Below, piece after piece: positions 11,816 through 22,640 of a DNA stretch of 64,000 bases. The translations under genes and the position numbers were made by a program. Positions within the stretch are counted from its first letter, which is position 1. Every line of letters starts with the position of its first letter. The notes under the pieces are model-generated. The model worked only from the letters and a program-made list of their open reading frames with translations, had not been told where the DNA came from and made no database searches. Origin of the DNA: Gonatopus flavifemur (lineage: Eukaryota > Arthropoda > Insecta > Hymenoptera > Dryinidae); the NCBI GenBank assembly GCA_018340375.1, contig JAFFJZ010000001.1, forward strand, positions 41,036,001 to 41,100,000, read 5' to 3'.

Positions 11816-11919
11816 CAGTAAGACCTTTCGATACGAACACTTACGTTATTCTTTCAACGCAAGGTAACAACCGTTCGATTGAGAAAAAGGGTGAGCGTTT
11901 TTATTGAGAGGTCTTACTG
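11816..11919. mobile_element. Short MITE, CAGTAAGACC ends
   Basis: The element is 104 bp. CAGTAAGACCTTTCGATACG at the left is answered by GAGGTCTTACTG at the right. Flanks are TA and TG. CAGT ends and a TA-like site suggest a Tc1-related MITE, which is inference. Confidence 0.55.
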
Positions 11920-12056
11920 TGATCTCATTTTCTCTGGACTATGCGTAACTAGTATTGATTGAAGGAAATTGATTGATCTTTCAACCTTGTTATTCAGTTT
12001 GAATCAGATTTTGTCATTTCATAGTTCAAATTTGTTTCAATAAATTTATTTCGGAA

Positions 12057-13159
12057 CACTGTAAAAAAATTTCACCGGAAAATTCCAGTACATGTACTGG
12101 AAGTCATTAACCTGTACATGTACCGGAAAATTTCAGCACATTTGTACTGCCAAAATTCAGTGCAAACGTTATGGAATTTCCGCATCAAAACTGGAAATTT
12201 TCTGAGCCTCGGTACTGGAATTTTTCAGTACACGAGCTGGACTTTTCCAGGACATGTACTGGAAAATTAATGCTGAAAATATCCATGAAAATTGAAAAAA
12301 AATTGCTCACGCAAAGTGATTTTGCAGGGTCCTTGTGTTCCAAGATGATTGAGAAACTTTTGATCGTTCATTTGGATGGACAGAAACTCATGTCTACCTA
12401 ACAGGATTTGAACCCACACTTTTCTACCTGCCTACCAACTGAAACCTAAGACCTAACCGATGAGCTATAGCGCGACATGTTGGAAGGCCAGCTTGGGTTA
12501 CTACATATGCTTCATATCTAGAACACAAGAGGATAAGTCTTGGAAAAACCTCATATATCAATTTCATTGGCTACAATTACAATTATTATTCAAAATCTCA
12601 ATCAGGAAATTTTTAATATAAAGACTTGAAATTTTTCCTGCCAGAAATGACGAAGTCCAATAGAAGTGGAAAATTTCAGTGCAACAGTGATTAAATTCCG
12701 TTGCATAGCAACTGGAAAATTCCATCACACGACCTGAAAATTGCAGTTCAAAACCTGTATAATTCAATTGCATAGTAACTGGAAAATTCCATCACAAAAC
12801 CTGAGAATTGCAGTTAAAAACCTGTATAATTCCAGTATACCAACGATTAGGTTTTTTTTTCTAAATTCCAAATTTTTTCTCAAGTCCTTTTTGAGGGAAT
12901 ATTTTTTTTTGGTGCACAAGAACTATAAAATTGTAGTACGAGCCGGTAAAATTTTCGCGAAATCATGGCAAAATTTCAGTACATCATCTCAAACTTGAAA
13001 ATTCCAGTACAATGACTGAATTTTCAGTTATGCTTGGTAAATTTTCAGTAACGTAACAACAAAATCTCTGTACATGTACTGGAATATCCATATTCCAGTA
13101 CTAGCACTGGAAATTTCCAGTCCAGTTGCACAGTAAATTTCCAGTTTTTTTTTACAGTG
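12057..13159 (-). mobile_element. 1103-bp CACTG-type element, right copy of the inverted pair
   Basis: It has the same length and sequence as 9888-10990 in reverse. It starts CACTGTAAAAAAATTTCACC and ends CCAGTTTTTTTTTACAGTG. AA flanks both sides (12055-12056 and 13160-13161), so it has its own 2-bp duplication, different from the TA of the left copy. Separate target duplications indicate two independent insertions and not one rearranged unit. Carries the same tRNA-like boxes (12404-12467, minus strand). Confidence 0.85.
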
Positions 13160-13161
13160 AA

Positions 13162-14984
13162 TCTACAAATTTTTTGTGAATTTTCAAATAATTTTCATGA
13201 CTTGACAAAAGTGTTTGTGAATCTATTAAAAAATATTTGATCAAAATCTTTGAAACTTTTTTTGAAAGTTGCTCCCAACGGTGTAGCTGAATACACAAAT
13301 TAGAGAACAATTTGCTGTTTGAGCAAAAGATGCATAGAAAAATTGCACAGTTTTGTTAGAATCAAGGAATTCAATTTCAATAACAAGAATAATCGTATTT
13401 CCTCTCCATTCTCCCAATACCAAAACTGTTTAGAAAAGATCTATCTTATTCTGTAACAAACCATTCTTCTCCCCTCTTCTTCGTGTGTAAAGGGGTCCTT
13501 ATATTCATTTATCAGGTATTATTTCCAAGTGAGGAATGGATCTGACAGTCACTGATCATTTAATTGGGGAGTCTAAAAGGTAGTGGAAAGGGATGATGAA
13601 TTAGTGGGAAAAGAGAATGAAGAATTGCAAAAGGAGATAGGGAGAGTGAAAATGATATGAGAAGGAAAAAGAACCTCGGAAAAGCTGGTTGGGAAAAAGA
13701 AAGGGGGGAGAGAAAGAGACGTCACGATTAATTGGAGAAAAACAGAAATCCAAGAAACAGAGGTAATGTTGATGAAATAAATAATCATTTTATAGAAATG
13801 AAGTGAAGAAATGAATTAACGTTTGTTCTTCAGACCAAAAAACATAAAGTTCTTACAAACAAAGTATTAGATCAAAAGATTTTGTGGACAGAATTCACGT
13901 TTAAGATTCAATGTTTTTTCGATAATGAAGAGTGAAGACTAGTATGTTTTTCTAAGGTGTTTGTATTTGATTACAAATTTATGTCGACAAATGATTCAAA
14001 CTATAACGACGTATGAAGAGATGGGTGGAAAAATGAACTTTGCCATGAGATATCAGGCAATTATCATAAAATTTTTTGTCCGTGATCCCTTTTTTTCCCA
14101 TGTTAAGTAATTACGAACCCAGAAAAACAGATAATCAAAAGAGAAGACACATTAGGAAGATTTCCAAAGTGACTTACGATATAATGGTCGTATCAAATTG
14201 GTAATTTGATTCATTACAAATCATTATTGAAAGGTTTTAACGCAAATTGTCCTATTCAAATGAAAATTCAATCTGAATTGTATGTACAGGAGATTCCAAT
14301 CCAATCCACGTGATTTGAACAGGATGGTTACATTAATTAAAATTCATTTGGGATCCTTTTCATACGATGGTCGTCGATACTAACTTGCGGCGTTGCCTAC
14401 CGCTGTATGATTTTAAAGAAACTACAAACAGTGTGTATAATGATGATGAGATTATTACGACATATATTTGAAATCGCGATCAATGTATGATTTGAAATTC
14501 AATATCAGAATGCTCAATTACATATAAATTGAAAAGCATTCAAAAAGCATGACCGTTCAAAATCACTTCAGAGGACATTATTATTCATTGTTCATTGAAT
14601 CACATTTAAAATTTTTTCATGAATGTATTATGCTCTCTATGTGGAAATGGAAACATGGGTCATTATTGGTCCAGTACTATGGCCGGAGGTGCCAGTACTG
14701 GCAAATCTACCATCATGAAGTAGAGTAAAGAAGTTGAAATGATAACATCATTTTACACAAGAGCCAGTATAATATTCACCAACACGTCGGTACCGATGTT
14801 TGATGTGAGCCTGCTATGGTGGAATTCTGGCATTGCAACAGGAGAAGTTATTTCGCCAGAGAATTCGCTGGATGAGAAATGGCGAGAAGTCGAAATAATG
14901 ACATCCCGTGTAACCGGTGTAAACGGGAGTTATCATGTTTCATAAAGTAAAAAAAATACGGTGAATTCGAACTTTGGGAACCTC
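13162..14984. other. No gene seen; purine-rich tract
   Basis: About 1.8 kb without recognisable coding. A strongly purine-biased stretch (about 13560-13760, AGGAGAAAGGGGAGAGA type) accounts for the low-complexity Ser/Phe-rich frame on the minus strand. Confidence 0.45.
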
Positions 14985-15125
14985 ACAAATCACTTTTCTC
15001 ATTGTCTTCATCGGAGAAAGGCACTTTGAAAGTGATTTTTTGAAAGTTCACCAAGTGAGGATTGAACCTGGGTTCTGCGAGTGAGAAACTAAGTCTCTGT
15101 CACTTCAGCGAACCTCCGAGTTGAT
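14985..15125 (-). repeat. SINE-like tRNA-derived segment
   Basis: On the minus strand it reads GGTTCGCTGAAGTGAC (A-box-like, 15101-15114 region) and about 50 bases later AGGTTCAATCCTC (B-box-like, 15059-15069). The spacing fits a tRNA-derived pol III promoter. The 3' part holds an inverted pair of TCACTTTC / GAAAGTGA words. No clean A-tail or target duplication found, so the limits are approximate. Confidence 0.45.
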
Positions 15126-18100
15126 GACAAATCACTCAAATTGCCATTTACCATGTAATAATTCCATTGAAGTCTAGTTAAAGGCTATTTCCATATGAAT
15201 TCTCTTCCATTTGATGTAACGGCCCAACACAAATGCAATAAAAATTAAATAAGAAAAAACATACACTCATATTTGATTATCAATGAACAAATGGAGAAAT
15301 CATTGTTTCTCCGCTTGAACCAACTTCCAACTACCTGCCAATTTATATTATTGTCATTATTAATAATGAAGCAAACTATGTTTCACCGTTTATTCTTATA
15401 CATTCGAACAATGAATCCAACGTAGTTGAAATAATCACAATATATCAGTGCCTAACATATAATGATTATCAAGGGAGAAGGAAACAGGACCGCGACGACA
15501 GCACCGGCAACGACACAACAACAGCAACCACGATGATGAGGAGGACGATGAAGACAGTAGAAGTAGATGGTATTGCGGTCTTATTCGACCTGGTCGTGGC
15601 AAGAAAGTTATTTCACCTCTGCCCCTTGCCTTAGATGATAAAACTAAATTGCACTGCGCGTCGACCATAACGACTTCCAAAGTGGTAAATCAAGCTTACC
15701 GTGGAAGTGCGATAAGAAAAAAAGAAATGTACAATAATAGGATAGCAAAAATATTTCTCTTCTTCTTTATTCGCTTTCTTTCCCCTCTGTCTCTCGTGAT
15801 ATGACTTTTCTACGCCAATTGAAACGTTGGTGGGTGGTTCGCATTATGCAAGAATGTCGTGCAGAACAGAACACAGTGGAATCAAGAACTTTGACTTTGC
15901 CAGGAAAGGAAAAGTCATGAAAGCGCATGTGTCACGCGACTTATCACAATACGGATACACAAAATAATGATTATATATTATACCGTATATGCACGCGACC
16001 GTCTCCGAACTTCCTTTCACGACAAGAAAGTTGAAACACTGTGAGGATGAACAAGCTCGAGAACCATCGGTGAATAGAGGAACTCTCCGAGTTTCTGCAC
16101 GTAAGTATAAGTGGACTCCAAATTCTCAAGTTCGATTATGAGAATTCAAAACTTTATTATCTCATTCTTAAGATCTAATGTGACCTATTTTTCTCGCATT
16201 TCGAAATTTTTGTTTCATCGCAACACTTTATAAAGCACTCCTTTTGAGTTCCATCATTTTTAAATTATTCGAAAGGGTATAAGAGGGTTTTTCGATTGGT
16301 ATTCATATTTATCCTTGGACATATTGAGAAATAACACAAATTTCGTTTCAAACACACACTCCTTCTTATCGAAAAAGTAAAACGGAATCAAAGATGAGAC
16401 GAGAAATCAAACGTATTTCAAAATTGCAGTCCTGAGTAATGGGATTTCTCAGAAGAGGAAATGATTTTGAATTCCGATTCGAAGGATCAAACATGGACTT
16501 TCGAATCAGCTCGTAAAAGACTGAAAGGTTACTGGAAGAAATGAAGAAAGTTAACATGGTTTATGATGACGATCACAACGATGATTACGATGACGATGAC
16601 AATAATGATGAGACACACAGGAGAAATTATGGAAAGAGAGAGAAAGAGAGAGAAGGTGTTGAGGTTAAACGAGGGGAAGATGAAAAAGATGGAGAACGAT
16701 AGAAACATTAGCTCGTGAGTACTCAGAATGACGAGGAGGTAAATCTACCACCGTAACGAGCATTCGAGTGGAAACCGATATTTCCAGGGTAACCAACTTT
16801 ACAAGTTGAACCCAAAGAGAGGAAAAAATAAGGGAAAAGAACATGTCGATGAAATGCTCTCGTATCTTCGAATGATTGACATTGGTGATAAAGTGAAGGG
16901 TTCATTCTTTTCCTTTTATTTTTCCTTTTTTTTCTGTTTTTTTCTTCTTTATGGAAGAAATTTGTCTGAGTCTAATCACAGTTCGCTCAAGACTTTGAAT
17001 GATTCACGAACTTCTTCATCAACTTTACTTGACTGATCGCAATCAGAAAGTAGGAAAAAGGGATGTTTTATTCTGGGTTAAGATTGTTAAGCTTCTTCTC
17101 ATACAAAACCGAGTATTAACTGAAATGACTCTCTTATGAAGTGAAATGAAGACTTTTCGCTCCAAGTTCCATGATGGAAAATCGTTCAGGGACTACCGCA
17201 TACCACCGAGATAAAGTTCTTTCCAATTTTGATAATCAACGCATCTCAAGATATAAAAATAAAACAAAACACGTTAATCGATGCGACATACGTTTCAAGT
17301 TATAATAAAATTAAGTTGCTGCTCACAAAGAATTCACTTTGCTGTTCTCTTCTCTTTTTGTCATATAAACTTCTGAAGTATAGATCAGGAGGGAAAGGAT
17401 TACTCGATTCATTCTTCGATCTTTCAATTAGACGAAATAAACTAGCGTGTTTGCAAAACTTTGGTCGCAGCGCCGAAGTCATTGCTACTTCGGAAAAAAA
17501 AATCTCCCTCAAAATTTCAAAGATGAAAAATTGAGTAGAATCCTGAAGAAGAATAATCAAGACGAATTTAACCATCGTGAGCAACGAAATATTGAAACAC
17601 TTTCATTGAATATCATTCGAAACAGTTATGTGGAAATTCTCATTCGTGTTGATTCAAAGTGGATTTCCATTCGCCATACATTGTGAGCTGAAACCACGCA
17701 CAAATGATATTCATAAATTCTGGTTTACTTTGACACGTTTATGAATCCATTTCAGTGCTAATCCCTTCCTGATAACGACGTGTTCTCATAAGAAATGACT
17801 AATGCCTCTTCATAACTGTCGAAGTAGTTGAAGACTTCTATTGGTAAAGTTTGAATATACATTTGTCTCAAACGTGTCTCCGAAGATAGGAGAAAAGAAA
17901 TTCATGGAGAGCAGCATTTATTATCATAAAAATGGACCAATGAATTTTTTTCTCCCGTAGAATGATCGTAGAGAGAATACCGGAGGTGAAAGGAACAAAA
18001 AAGATACGACGGAAAGTTAGAAATCGTATGGAAAATGCTGAAATCAACTGTTGAAAAATGTACGCGAGCATGGATTGTAAATGGTAAAGAATCAATATCG

Positions 18101-19309
18101 AAACTCATATTCATTCTCTCGATAAGAACGAAAATTCAGATAATATGAAAGATCCCATGTAGGTCAAACCAGAACAAACATCTCTATGATTTTCTCAGTA
18201 ACTAGTGACGATGTCGATGATTTCCAATGCATGTTGTTTGCCAACCCCAACGAGAATACCAACTGCCTCTTTTCCTCTTTCTCCGTGGTATCTTGGTGCC
18301 TGGCACATATTGCACGATTCACCGAACTACTGGGCTACCAGGTTACATACTCTTACCAAGACACTCGGTGTACGTATACGCGCACTTACCCGAATATTTA
18401 CGAATGTTTTTCATTGACTCGATGCGAAAGCTTGCTGCCTCGTATAAAAAGTGCTCAGAAATTCCATAAATTTTCAATTCAGCCTCGTAAGAGCACAGAG
18501 TACTTTTTAGGAAAATGGTAAAAGTAGGGGTAACAGTAAAACTTGCCGTGGACGTAGAAGTAGAAGACCGGAAGGATGGAAAGAGAAGGTGATGAACCGT
18601 TGGAAGAATAACCCTCCTACACTCTGCTTTTGAAACATCACACAAAGACAAGAACTGTTTTGTGTTCTATACTAGCTGCACCACTACGGGTCAATGAACG
18701 TACCTTGTTAATAATTCAAATATACCCTCCTTCTCTCCTAACAAATTTTCCTCTCTCTCTCTCTCTCTCTCCCCCTTTCCCTTTTTCTTCGTTCCCCACA
18801 GTAGTGGTACTACCCATTTACGAGTTCCGAGACAGACTCATGATTGTAACGCTAAATAGCAACCATGACTCGTTATTATATAGGGCGTTCAAGTTGCTAG
18901 ATGATTTCGATCGTGAATTATAGTCGCATAAAGCAGCACTCAAATACATAGAGAGGACATCCTTAACCCAGAGAGTCTCTTATCTATAATGACTTTGTGT
19001 TGCTTCATATATTCTACTCCATCTTTGAGTAGTATAAAGCTTTGTAACTCCGCAAGTTATCGGATGGGGAAGTACAACCATTAATTCGAATTACAATCGA
19101 ATCGAGACTCATGGCAAGAAGTATTGTCCTTCGCATTGTCAGGAGTATATGATAACTAAGATGAAAAATCAGGAAATGTTTATTCATTGAAAATTAACTT
19201 CTTATCACCGTATCAGTGGGAGAAAAAACAAGCAATATCAGATCCTATTTTCCAAATTTACTTAAAAAAAAACATGGTAGAGAACGAAAAACAATTTTTT
19301 GTGAATCCA
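15126..19309. other. No gene seen; simple repeats
   Basis: About 4.2 kb. It contains low-complexity patches: an ACGACAGC/GATGATGAGGA patch at 15490-15560, GATGACGATGA at 16565-16610, GAGAGAAAGAGAG at 16635-16655 and a CT run at 18749-18770. Frames here are short and none shows a known domain. Confidence 0.45.
18749..18770. repeat. (CT)n microsatellite
   Basis: Uninterrupted TC repeat of about 22 bases. Confidence 0.9.
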
Positions 19310-19494
19310 CACGGAGAAAAATAATTTGCTATGGTAGCTGGGAATCGGCTGTGGTAGCTATTTCGTGTACTTGATATTTGGATAGCGAAAAAAATTGCTG
19401 CAAAAGCTAGATTTTACCTCCTATAGTAATGACTTCTGTTGCCACAGCTAATTTTTTTAGCTATCCAAATATCAATCGCATCATTTTCTCTGTG
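19310..19494. mobile_element. Foldback MITE, CACGGAGAAAA ends
   Basis: The element is 185 bp. It starts CACGGAGAAAAATAATTTGC and ends CATTTTCTCTGTG, with CA duplicated on both sides (19308-19309 and 19495-19496). The interior repeats GCTRTGGTAGCT and TATCCAAATATCAA words shared with 671-964. Confidence 0.8.
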
Positions 19495-19794
19495 CATTTG
19501 AAATCACGAAGCCACGAGATATCAAACTATTAGTCATTAGCCTTGGCCAGATCTGTGCCAAATTTCACATTGTCAAAACGCTGCCGCGATTTTTCCTCAA
19601 CATACGTAGGGAATTTTTCAACCTGATTTGGTGGAGTTTGCCATCATTTTTTGAAGGATTCAATAACCGAAAAACGAAATAGTTCCTCAAAATGCAAGAA
19701 AAATCCCATATCTTTGGTGAAAAAGCAATTCCCCCACAATCAGGAAACGGAATCCATCACTGAAGTGGAGTAAAACTCCCCATATTTTTATGAG

Positions 19795-19982
19795 AGTGAA
19801 GCAGCGAGTGAGCGGCGACGAGCTACCAGCCGATTGATGTAACTTTTTGAGTGAATCAATTTCAACGTTTTCGTATCAAGAATGAATTTAGTCCCTCCCA
19901 GCTATACGATTAGGCTACTTAACTATTCGATAAAACAATTCTATCAAGAGTTACTACTGTCTCCAAAAAATAAGGTGACATA
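19795..19982. repeat. Repeat family A fragment
   Basis: GCCGATTGATGTAACTTTTTGA and, after a gap, GATAAAACAATTCTAT match the copy at 4803-5246. The right end is missing; a mariner starts at 19983. Confidence 0.45.
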
Positions 19983-21260
19983 TTGGGTTTGTGAATATGA
20001 CTCCGCCCTTTTTTGTTGAAATAAAACACATTTGCTTGTTTAGAAAATTGAAAACCAGTTTATTCAAAGTATGCTCCATCTGCAGCTACAACCTTTGCCC
20101 ATCTTTCAGGTAATTTATGTATTCCTTGCCTGAAGAAATCCTGATCTTTTGAGCTGATTCAATTATTGAGCCAAATTTTGATACTTTCGTATTTAGCGAA
20201 CCGTTCTCCTGTAAGATCTGAATGCATTGTCCGGAATAAGTGGTAATCCGACGGAGCTATGTCTGGCGAATATAGCGGGTGGAAAGATATTCCCCAGTTA
20301 TGTCCATCTAAATATTTTGTCATGACTTGTGCGGTGTGCGGTTTGGCATTGTCATGTTGCAGAATCAATTGACTGTGCCTATCCATCCATTCTGGTCGTT
20401 TGTTTTCTATGACTTGCTTCAAATGCATTAGTTGTCGTCGGTAAAGTTCTCCATTGATAGTTTGAGAGGGTTCGAGCAACTCATAATATACAACACCTCT
20501 CTGATCCCACCAATTGCGAAGCGTAACCTTGGCACAGTGAATATTTCTTTTTTTTACTGTGATGGACCCGGTTCACCTGGCTTCACCCAAGATTTTTGGC
20601 GTTTTAGATTCTCATAGTATATCCATTTTTCATTTCCCGTGACTATTCGATGCACAAATCTTTTTCGTTGCTATCTTTGAAGTAGTATTTCACAAATTGT
20701 TTTTCGACGTTCCATGTCTCTTTCTCTCAATTCATGTGGGACCCAGTTATTGAGTTTTTGAACCATTCCCATTGCTTTTAAGCGCTTCGCAACAGTTGAT
20801 CGTTCAACATTCAATTCCCTAGCCAGTTCTGCTTGAGTCTGGCAAGAATCTTCTGTCAATAATGCTTCCAAATCAGCATCTTCAAATTTTTCTGTATTTT
20901 TTGCTCTTAGTGCCAAAATCATTATTTTGAAATCGTTGAAACCATTCCTTGCAAGTTGTATTAGATGGAGCATGCTCACCGTAAATTTTCACAAACAAGC
21001 GATACGTTTCCGCTGCACTTTTCTGTGCAATAAAATAGTGTAACAACACTACCCGCAAACGATGTTTACTTGGAACGAAAACCGACATGTTCAAGGAGGT
21101 GAAAACTTGTTGCTCACAAACAAAACCAAATGTCGCGTAGTGCGTTTGACAGCTGACAAAAAGTACTATGGAATACAAGTATTGCTATCTATTAGTACAC
21201 GTAAGCAATATTAACAACGACATGTGTTAGGATAGGGCGGAGTCATATTCACACACCCAA
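19983..21260 (-). mobile_element. mariner element, cecropia-type, dead
   Basis: The element is 1278 bp. The inverted repeats begin TTGGGTTTGTGAATATGACT and match over 27 bases with one mismatch. TA is duplicated (19981-19982 and 21261-21262). It carries a decayed transposase on the minus strand. Confidence 0.92.
20060..21088 (-). pseudogene. mariner transposase relic, first catalytic Asp replaced
   Basis: Read on the minus strand from ATG at 21088 (MSVFVPSKHRL) to the final stop at 20060. It is recognisably a cecropia/Hsmar1-like mariner transposase: the N-terminal HTH segment (AAETYRLFVKIYGEHAP, CKEWFQRF), the second HTH (CQTQAELARELNVERSTVAKRLKAMG with WVPHEL after it), then the catalytic core. 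Lesions: a frameshift around 20900-20970; an in-frame TAG after TICEILLQR near 20670; the first catalytic residue is Asn (VTGNEKW, where the family has GDEKW); a stop and frameshift near 20545; and TGA in place of the Trp after WLNN near 20158. The remaining DD pair is intact: HDNAKPH and SPDIAPSDY with 34 residues between. Several lesions plus loss of a catalytic residue make it certainly inactive. Confidence 0.9.
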
Positions 21261-21295
21261 TAGCATTCATTTTCAAAAATCTTCATTGATTCTCC

Positions 21296-22504
21296 CTAAT
21301 CAAGTTCATCGACTTCAAAGTAATCTCCCCCCGGATACAATGCACTAATGCCAACGCAGTTTCCAATCTTCGAAACAGGTGTTGAAGTCGGTTTCCGGGA
21401 TGGCCTTCAGCTCTCTCTTCGATTTGGCTTGGATCTTCTCTATCGACTCAAAATGGTGTCCCCGAAGCGGTCTTTACAGGTTGTTGAATAGCCAGAAGTC
21501 GCACGGTGCCAAATCAGGTGAATGCGGTGGTTGTGGAACGATATGGTTCGAGTTTTTTGCGGAAGAGTGATGAAGAATCAATGCAGCGTGAGCCGGTGCA
21601 TTGTCGTGGTGCAAAAACCAAGAGTTGTCTCGCCACAATTCCGGTCTCTTCAGGCGAATAGCTTCACGTCAACGACGCATAACGCTCGAATAATATTCTT
21701 TGTTGACAGTTTGACCTGGCGTAAGGAACTTAAAAGCCACAGCGCCACGATAATCGAAGAAAACAGTCAACATAACCTTGATTTTTTAGCGACTTTGGCG
21801 CGGTTTTTTTGGTTTTGCCTTACTTTCAGCACGATATTCACTTGATTGATCGGTTGTTTCCGGGTCGTACACTGTAACAAGAAAGTCTTAAATTCAGCTC
21901 ATTTCATGGCTGCATCTATAATGCAAACAGATTAAGTCGAAAAAACGATCACCGACACAATGGAAAAAGCGTTGTCTGAAATTAAGATGCAAACAGATTA
22001 AGACTTTCTTTTTACAGTGTAAGCATAAATTCACGTCTCATCTCCCGTAATCATGCATTTCATCTTGTCCTGATAGTCAGAGAGCATTGTTTTACACACT
22101 TCAACGCGACGATGTTTTTCCAGGAAATTCAGTGTTTTTGGTACCAATCGAGATCTGACGCGTCTGAGCCCCCAAAACATCCTCCAAAATGGTTTTGACT
22201 GATCCTTTTGAAATGCCAACATCATCGGCAAGGTCTCTAATTGTTAATCGACGATTTACAAACACCAAATCTTTGATTTTTTGGACGTGAACTTCGTCAG
22301 TTGAAGTTGATGGTTGACTGGGACGCTTTTCGTCTTCGACACGTTCTCGACCTTCTTGAAACTCTTCATACCACTTATAAACATTTTTTTCGACATAGCC
22401 TTATCATCGAAGGCTTTCTGCACCATCTTTAACGAATCAGCAGCAGGAATTTCATTCCGCAAACAAAATTCAATACAAATCCTTTGCTCAACAAATGTAG
22501 ACAT
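21296..22504 (-). pseudogene. mariner-type transposase relic (SETMAR-like group), MITE-split
   Basis: On the minus strand from ATG at 22504 (MSTFVEQRICIEFCLRNE) to TAG at 21296. N-terminal HTH, then VNRRLTIRDLADDVGISKG (second HTH), LRRVRSRLVPK, MITGDET (first Asp), FLHHDNAPAH (second) and SPDLAPCDF (third), with 34 residues between the last two, so a DD34D enzyme. It differs from both other mariner types in the window. Lesions: an extra A in the A-run near 22388 shifts the frame; an extra G in a G-run near 22172 shifts it again; the Trp after GDET is TGA; a 150-bp MITE (21870-22019) interrupts the core just after; TAA follows FNNL near 21476; and TAG occurs in the C-terminal LRWH-CI segment near 21350. 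Definitely inactive. Confidence 0.85.
21870..22019. mobile_element. 150-bp MITE, CACTG-type, inside transposase relic
   Basis: It starts CACTGTAACAAGAAAGTCTTA and ends TAAGACTTTCTTTTTACAGTG. TA is duplicated (21868-21869 and 22020-22021), and removing element plus one TA restores a continuous transposase reading register. Interior words GCAAACAGATTAAG and CGATCACCGACACAATG recur in the copy at 48248. Confidence 0.88.
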
Positions 22505-22640
22505 TATGAAAATCGAAAAATTCACTGTCAACAGCTTATGAAACGAAGCGTATCTCAAACACTGATGAATATTTTGATGTGACCCTTGGCACGGATATCA
22601 AAGACAGTCCCACTAACCTAAAAATCAGAGCACTTCCCCA

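Larger units (their letters stand above)
21263..22640 (-). mobile_element. Second dead mariner, abutting the first; ends unresolved
   Basis: It contains a complete but decayed transposase on the minus strand with a MITE inside. The left edge lies exactly at the TA target of the neighbouring mariner, so one may have inserted into or beside the end of the other. I could not match convincing inverted repeats: TTTTCAAAAATCTTCAT near 21270 and ATGAATATTTTGATGTGACC near 22565 are weak candidates. Confidence 0.6.

Noticed and set aside
10049..12998. Paired reading frames of 69-85 codons repeated in both 1103-bp copies
   Set aside because: They are identical only because the DNA is duplicated. The proteins have no domain and follow the palindromic repeats.
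15435..15680. Ser/Cys-rich 81-codon minus-strand frame
   Set aside because: Generated by low-complexity ACGACAGC and GATGAGGA runs.
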